From: Flavivirga jejuensis
GTDB taxonomy: Bacteria; Bacteroidota; Bacteroidia; Flavobacteriales; Flavobacteriaceae
Direction of reading: 5' to 3'
DNA: 64,000 bases
Assembly: GCF_030540765.1 (NCBI RefSeq)
Contig: NZ_JAUOEL010000001.1
Coordinates: forward strand, 1,178,001-1,242,000
How positions within the stretch are numbered: the first letter of the stretch is position 1; every line of letters starts with the position of its first letter. The notes beneath the pieces were generated by a model that saw only the letters and a program-made list of their open reading frames with translations, was not told the DNA's origin and did no database searches. The position numbers and the translations under genes are program-made. Below are positions 60,370-64,000 of this stretch, piece by piece.

Positions 60370-61536
60370 ATGAATAGTATGTACTTCACCGAAGAGCATA
60401 ATCTTTTTAGAAAAAGTCTTCAAGACTTTTTAAAGAAGGAAGTAGTTCCTAATATTGAAAAATGGGAAAAAACAGGAACCATAGATAGATTTATTTGGAA
60501 AAAATTTGGAGATATGGGTTTTTTTGGTATCAACTATCCAGAAGCCTATGGAGGAATGAATTTAGATTTATTCTATACCGTTATACTTCTTGAAGAACTT
60601 CAGAAAATAAATTCTGGTGGTTTTGCTGCGGCAATTTGGGCACATGTTTATTTAGCTATGACACATTTAAATGCAGAAGGTGATGAAGTCATTAAACAAA
60701 AATATTTAGCACCAAGTATTGCTGGTGATAAAATAGGATGTCTATGTATTACAGAACCTTTTGGGGGGAGTGATGTAGCAGGCATGCGAACAACGGCTGT
60801 AAAAGATGGTGACCATTATATTATTAATGGATCTAAAACATTTATTACAAATGGTGTATATAGCGATTATTTAGTAATAGCCGCAAAAACAAATCCAGAA
60901 TTAGGAAATAAAGGTGTTAGTATATTTGTAATAGATAGAGATGCCAAAGGGGTCTCTGCAACCAAGTTAGATAAGTTAGGATGGAGAGCATCAGACACTG
61001 GAGAAATAGCATTCGATAATGTTAAAATACCTGCAACTAATTTAATGGGAGAAGAGAATAAAGGATTCGCTTATATCTTACAGCATTTTTCTTTAGAGCG
61101 TTTAGTTATGGGGATCAATGCCCATGCACGTGCAGAATATGCATTAGAGTACGCATTACAATATATGTCGGAGCGTCAGGCTTTTGGTAAATCAATTGAT
61201 ACATTTCAAGCATTAAGACATAACATTGCAGACTTATATACTGAAATGGAAATCTGCAAAGAATTTAATTATTCGGTTACTTATAGGTTAAATAAGGGTG
61301 AGTATGTAGTTAAACAAGCATCGATGTCAAAATTAAAGTCAACCAAAATGGCAGATGATGTTATATATCAATGTCTTCAATTTTTAGGCGGCTATGGCTA
61401 TATGGAAGAATATCCAATGGCAAGACTTTTAAGAGATAGTAGACTAGGTCCAATAGGTGGAGGTACGTCAGAGATCCTCAGAGAAATATTAGCTAAAATT
61501 ATTATCGATAAAAAAGAATATAAACCAGCAACCTAA
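60370..61536 (+). CDS. Acyl-CoA dehydrogenase
   Basis: 388 residues, full length. 'CLCITEPFGGSDVAGMRTTAVKDGDHYIINGSKTFITNG' (FAD/substrate block), 'LGWRASDTGEIAFDNVKIP', 'YALQYMSERQAFGKSIDTFQALRHNIADLY' and 'QFLGGYGYMEEYPMARLLRDSRL' with the C-terminal 'PIGGGTSEILREILA', where Glu of 'TSEI' is at the catalytic/flavin site. Oxidises an acyl-CoA during beta-oxidation or amino-acid breakdown. The chain length is undetermined. Gap of 230 bp to rpsU includes a repeat remnant. Confidence 0.95.
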   Translation: MNSMYFTEEHNLFRKSLQDFLKKEVVPNIEKWEKTGTIDRFIWKKFGDMGFFGINYPEAYGGMNLDLFYTVILLEELQKINSGGFAAAIWAHVYLAMTHLNAEGDEVIKQKYLAPSIAGDKIGCLCITEPFGGSDVAGMRTTAVKDGDHYIINGSKTFITNGVYSDYLVIAAKTNPELGNKGVSIFVIDRDAKGVSATKLDKLGWRASDTGEIAFDNVKIPATNLMGEENKGFAYILQHFSLERLVMGINAHARAEYALEYALQYMSERQAFGKSIDTFQALRHNIADLYTEMEICKEFNYSVTYRLNKGEYVVKQASMSKLKSTKMADDVIYQCLQFLGGYGYMEEYPMARLLRDSRLGPIGGGTSEILREILAKIIIDKKEYKPAT

Positions 61537-61656
61537 TATAATTCATTCTATTGATTGGCGGTAAATACTATTAAAGATATATAGAGCATATGCATTATGC
61601 ATACAGTTTCCCAATAAAATATTGGAAACACTTTATCAAATAGCTTAATCACTTTT

Positions 61657-61696
61657 GAGGCATAAAAAATAATTGACGAAATTTTAAATAGACTCT
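61657..61696. repeat. 3' remnant of the MITE-like element, copy C
   Basis: This 40-bp stretch ('GAGGCATAAAAAATAATTGA' at 61657, ending 'AAATAGACTCT' at 61696) matches the right end of copy A (26690-26730) apart from one A and two substitutions. The left half is missing. It ends 2 bp before the -33 region of rpsU. Upstream of it, GTTTCC(C)AATA/TATTGGAAAC (61605-61628) is a hairpin. Confidence 0.7.
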
Positions 61697-61698
61697 TA

Positions 61699-61729
61699 TT
61701 TTGTAATTCCAAAATAGTATTTATATTTG
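61699..61729 (+). promoter_or_regulatory. rpsU promoter (Bacteroidota type)
   Basis: TTTTG at 61699-61703 and TATATTTG at 61722-61729 match the -33 (TTTG) and -7 (TAnnTTTG) boxes of Bacteroidota sigma-ABfr promoters with an 18-bp spacer. Confidence 0.75.
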
Positions 61730-61750
61730 CAGCCTGAAAATCTAAAAGAG

Positions 61751-61756
61751 AGGAGG
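61751..61756 (+). promoter_or_regulatory. Strong Shine-Dalgarno sequence of rpsU
   Basis: AGGAGG (within GAGAGGAGGT) lies 10 bp before the rpsU ATG at 61767. Almost no other gene of the window has an SD this strong. It is known for Bacteroidota that the anti-SD of 16S rRNA is hidden by bS21, bS18 and bS6, and that rpsU keeps a strong SD; ribosomes lacking bS21 would translate it preferentially. Confidence 0.85.
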
Positions 61757-61766
61757 TTAAGACACT

Positions 61767-61961
61767 ATGTTAATAATACCAATTAAAGAAGGAGAAAATA
61801 TAGATAGACCGTTAAAGCGTTTTAAACGAAAGTTTGATAAAACTGGAGCTAAACGTCAGTTACAGACACGTAAGCAGTTTAACAAACCTTCAGTAGTACG
61901 TAGAGCACAGGTTCAAAAAGCTCAGTACATACAAAGACTAAGAGATGCAGAAGATATATAA
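61767..61961 (+). CDS. rpsU: Ribosomal protein bS21
   Basis: 64 residues, basic: 'IIPIKEGENIDRPLKRFKRKFDKTGAKRQLQTRKQFNKPSVVRR' then 'QVQKAQYIQRLRDAED', the flavobacterial bS21 form. Part of the 30S subunit near the 16S 3' end. In Bacteroidota it holds the anti-SD sequence in a pocket, so that most mRNAs start without SD pairing. Own promoter, strong SD (see 61751) and own terminator, which would allow feedback control of bS21 by ribosomes short of the protein. Confidence 0.97.
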   Translation: MLIIPIKEGENIDRPLKRFKRKFDKTGAKRQLQTRKQFNKPSVVRRAQVQKAQYIQRLRDAEDI

Positions 61962-61981
61962 GCTGTACTAAATAATATTAG

Positions 61982-62008
61982 AATCCCGCTATTAGCGGGA
62001 TTTTTTTT
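61982..62008 (+). terminator. Terminator of rpsU
   Basis: AATCCCGCT / AGCGGGATT (61982-61990 and 61994-62002), a 9-bp stem with a 3-nt loop, followed by T8. Confidence 0.9.
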
Positions 62009-62059
62009 GCTCCCTATTTATATAGGGCTTTAAAGGAACATTGCAATAATAGTTTATAA

Positions 62060-62094
62060 ACAAAAATCACCTGAAAATAGATGTTTTCAGGTGG
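62060..62094 (-). terminator. Terminator of the T9SS cargo gene
   Basis: On the minus strand CACCTGAAAA and TTTTCAGGTG form a 10-bp stem (plus-strand arms at 62068-62077 and 62084-62093) followed by ATTTTTG. It faces the rpsU terminator across a 60-bp gap between convergent genes. Confidence 0.8.
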
Positions 62095-62120
62095 TTTGCT
62101 TAAAAGCTCATATATCAATC

Positions 62121-63404
62121 TTATTCTTTAATAATTATTTTTGAAATGACCTCTCCGTTTTTAAGTGTCGTTTTAAGAATATATATGCCCGTTGGATAAT
62201 CACTTAAGTTTAAAGAGAATGATCTTACATCTTGATATTTTGCGTTTTCTTTAATATAAATGGTGCCAAAATTATTGCCTAATACCCAAGACGCTATGTT
62301 CTCTGTACTTAAAATATTTACGATGCTTGATGTAGGGTTTGGGTAGAGTTTTATGATATTTTCTATTACATCATTAGTTCTTTGAAAAGTTTCCTCTGTT
62401 TTATTACTCAAGGAAGAACATTCTTGAATTTTACCTATAAATTCACCTCCATTTGTACTAAAACCGTTTCCAAGGATAATTGAATTACCAGCATAACATT
62501 CTACAATAGCATTATTATATAGATCTCCATAAAAATTAATAGTATTGATTGCGTTGATTACATAAGTTCTACCACCTGGATGTTGTTGAATACTCGGTAC
62601 TGTGTAATTTTCAGGACAATTAGGATATGTTGTATACGCAAAAATATTATACCAATCATTCCAAGGTCCTTTACTTCCGTTAACACATTTTGCTGCAATT
62701 CTGAATCTATAAGTCGTTTCAGATTGTAAATTTGAAGCAAAATAATTTGTTGTATTTACAGGTAAAATAACACTACTCCAAGAAGAATCTGAAAGGGGTC
62801 TGTATTCAAAAACATAGCCATTATTTCCTTGTAAATTATCCCAATCAAAACCTATCTTCGTTGAAGATTTATAAATAGGACCAAAACTTTTTACATCACT
62901 TAAAGCACAAATGTTTTCAGGACAACCATTATTAGATGCTGGTCCTACTTCATTGTGACAATTATCTTGTGAGTCAGGAATACCATCACCATCTGTATCA
63001 GGATCACTATTTGTATAGGTAACATTGATATTTAAAAAACCAGTATGATAATTATTAGATTCGTCATACCATTCTTGCTTAAAAATATAATTTGTAGTTG
63101 TAGTGGCAGATACCGTTCTTTTAAATCGAAAAGTTACAGTTTTCACATCACCAACATATATAGCACCTGTTCCAGGACTATGGTTAAGATACCCATTATC
63201 TGGAATTTGATATGTATTGATAAACCAACTACTAGCACCGGGCGCGTTTCCATAGCCATTTAATTGAATTGTTACTTCAGTTTCTACACCTGAATTAACA
63301 GATACAGATTGAGTTGTTGGGGTAAAAGTGATACTATTCGCATCAATATTATTACTGTATAATAATAAGATAGCAGTAATTATTAAATATTTTAAGTATT
63401 TCAT
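62121..63404 (-). CDS. Secreted T9SS cargo protein with calcium-repeat and FN3-like domains
   Basis: 427 residues. Signal peptide (MKYLKYLIITAILLLYSNNI); an N-terminal beta domain to about 130; a thrombospondin-type-3/calcium motif 'DPDTDGDGIPDSQDNC' at about 133-148; a fibronectin-III-like domain ('DVKSFGPIYKSSTKIGFDWD' .. 'TTYRFRIAAKCVNG'); a cysteine-containing beta region; and a C-terminal type A sorting domain 'LYPNPTSSIVNIL' .. 'YPTGIYILKTTLKNGEVISK'. So it is exported by type IX secretion and likely shown on the cell surface. No catalytic residues recognised; adhesion or binding is a guess. Confidence 0.88.
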   Translation of the reverse strand: MKYLKYLIITAILLLYSNNIDANSITFTPTTQSVSVNSGVETEVTIQLNGYGNAPGASSWFINTYQIPDNGYLNHSPGTGAIYVGDVKTVTFRFKRTVSATTTTNYIFKQEWYDESNNYHTGFLNINVTYTNSDPDTDGDGIPDSQDNCHNEVGPASNNGCPENICALSDVKSFGPIYKSSTKIGFDWDNLQGNNGYVFEYRPLSDSSWSSVILPVNTTNYFASNLQSETTYRFRIAAKCVNGSKGPWNDWYNIFAYTTYPNCPENYTVPSIQQHPGGRTYVINAINTINFYGDLYNNAIVECYAGNSIILGNGFSTNGGEFIGKIQECSSLSNKTEETFQRTNDVIENIIKLYPNPTSSIVNILSTENIASWVLGNNFGTIYIKENAKYQDVRSFSLNLSDYPTGIYILKTTLKNGEVISKIIIKE

Positions 63405-63548
63405 AATAATATGTTTTTATAGTTAACAAAAAGCATTATTCTATTTGTAATAGCTAACATTGTTCTTTTACATTAAAGCAATAAAACCCCACCTCATGCA
63501 TGTTTGCACAAGTAAGTATTATTTGTATGATACTAGTGTAAAGAACAA

Positions 63549-63580
63549 AAGGCTGACTTATTTAATAGTAATCAGCCTTA
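63549..63580 (-). terminator. Hairpin after the fibre-like gene
   Basis: AAGGCTGA (63549-63556) pairs with TCAGCCTT (63571-63578). On the minus strand it is followed by TTTGTTCTTT, about 45 bp past the stop of the gene at 63625. No other feature is seen in 63405-63624. Confidence 0.55.
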
Positions 63581-63624
63581 TATTAAGATAAGTTACATGT
63601 TAGATTAATAAGAATGCTATGTAT

Positions 63625-64000
63625 TTATTGTGCTATTTTAGCTTCTAAAGACTTAATACGCTTTTCTTGCTCTATGGTATACAGCGTCAATTCTTCTATT
63701 TTTTGCAATAAAAGATTGGTCATTTCTTTAAGTTGCAAGCCATTTTCTTGCATCTCTTGCGCACTTGGTACTTCTGGTAAATGGTAATTTGCTTTGGTAT
63801 AAGCTTCTACTTCTTCAAGTGTAGGCATAGTGTAATCTGCCTTTAGGGTAGATGCTCCCTCGTAGTATTTTTCAAAAACGTAATCTGCGGGTACTAGTAA
63901 ATCTACTAAAACTTCTTCACAGTGTATATTGCCTTTAACGGTTAGTTCTGCATCTGGGTTTGCAGTGCCAATACCAACATTACCAGTATAATCAACTACA
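63625..64000 (-). CDS. Fibre-like surface protein, C-terminal part (runs off the window)
   Basis: The frame is open from the window end to a stop at 63625, 125 codons; the N-terminus lies beyond base 64000. The visible part begins 'DYTGNVGIGTANPDAELTVK', a repeat-type beta motif ('V-G-I-G-T-x-x-P-x-x-x-L-x-V') common in Bacteroidota surface and phage tail-fibre-like proteins, then 'YTMPTLEEVEAYTKANYHLP', 'EVPSAQEMQENGLQLKEMTN' and a coiled coil of 40 residues ('LLLQKIEELTLYTIEQEKRI'). The end resembles chaperone or trimerisation tails. An ATG at 63828 is internal and not the start. Confidence 0.8.
   Translation of the reverse strand, partial: VVDYTGNVGIGTANPDAELTVKGNIHCEEVLVDLLVPADYVFEKYYEGASTLKADYTMPTLEEVEAYTKANYHLPEVPSAQEMQENGLQLKEMTNLLLQKIEELTLYTIEQEKRIKSLEAKIAQ

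Noticed and set aside
63625-63828. Free-standing 67-residue protein
   Set aside because: The same frame is open without a stop from 63828 to the window end with family-like sequence, so this ATG is internal.
1-64000. CRISPR array, rRNA operon or tRNA genes
   Set aside because: No regularly spaced direct repeats with spacers, and no tRNA or rRNA sequence was recognised on reading both strands, apart from the tRNA-like part of ssrA.

Overview
The window is AT-rich and reads as a chromosome segment of a marine-type member of the Flavobacteriaceae (Bacteroidota). Support: the tmRNA tag reads GENNYALAA; promoters of the Bacteroidota TAnnTTTG type are visible before typA and rpsU; start regions are A-rich and mostly lack Shine-Dalgarno sequences (rpsU is the exception); a secreted protein carries a type IX secretion C-terminal domain; and many genes are typical of the family (typA, a class II kdsA, DUF2851, DUF4173, a split ftsE). 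No rRNA, tRNA, CRISPR array or transposase gene was found.

Region by region. (a) 1-4.8 kb: part of a prophage-like element on the minus strand: two small helix-turn-helix genes, a VRR-NUC nuclease, a DUF6291-type replication gene, a DUF5681-like gene and the start of a tape-measure-like protein that runs off the window. (b) 4.8-8.1 kb: accessory genes: a membrane pentapeptide-repeat protein followed 21 bp later by a frameshifted, truncated abiH, then small unknown membrane genes. (c) 8.1-8.5 kb: ssrA (tmRNA), whose 3' end faces the accessory block. (d) 8.8-10.8 kb: a saccharopine-dehydrogenase-like enzyme and an SDR. (e) 10.9-16.3 kb: a tight ten-gene minus-strand operon of membrane proteins, a Coq4-like protein and a small winged-helix regulator, with the same 17-bp palindrome at two promoters. 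(f) 16.4-21 kb: a DUF1801 gene, an outer-membrane barrel, kdsA, typA and a YgjV-like gene. (g) 21-39 kb: a surface-polysaccharide locus: two O-antigen flippases, six glycosyltransferases, an FdtA/QdtA-like ketoisomerase, a sugar aminotransferase, a FemAB/GNAT-like transferase, three methyltransferases and a membrane sulfatase-fold protein, ending at ftsE. (h) 39.5-62 kb: core envelope, metabolic and signalling genes: a large TPR protein with an outer-membrane barrel, NamZ-like and FtsX-like proteins, a cystathionine beta-synthase-like enzyme, a FIST protein with a hybrid histidine kinase, a potassium channel, an alanine symporter, an acyl-CoA dehydrogenase and rpsU. (i) 62-64 kb: a T9SS cargo protein and the C-terminus of a fibre-like protein.

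Intergenic regions are rich in small non-coding repeats: a ~161-bp element with terminal inverted repeats (two full copies and one 3' remnant), a second ~149-bp element filling one whole intergenic space, REP-like 20-bp palindromes (one translated as a protein C-terminus), and nested hairpins. The most testable ideas are the twin-operator membrane operon, the inverted-repeat elements abutting promoters (including rpsU), a terminator-like hairpin inside the start of a coding sequence, and the pentapeptide/AbiH pair beside ssrA.
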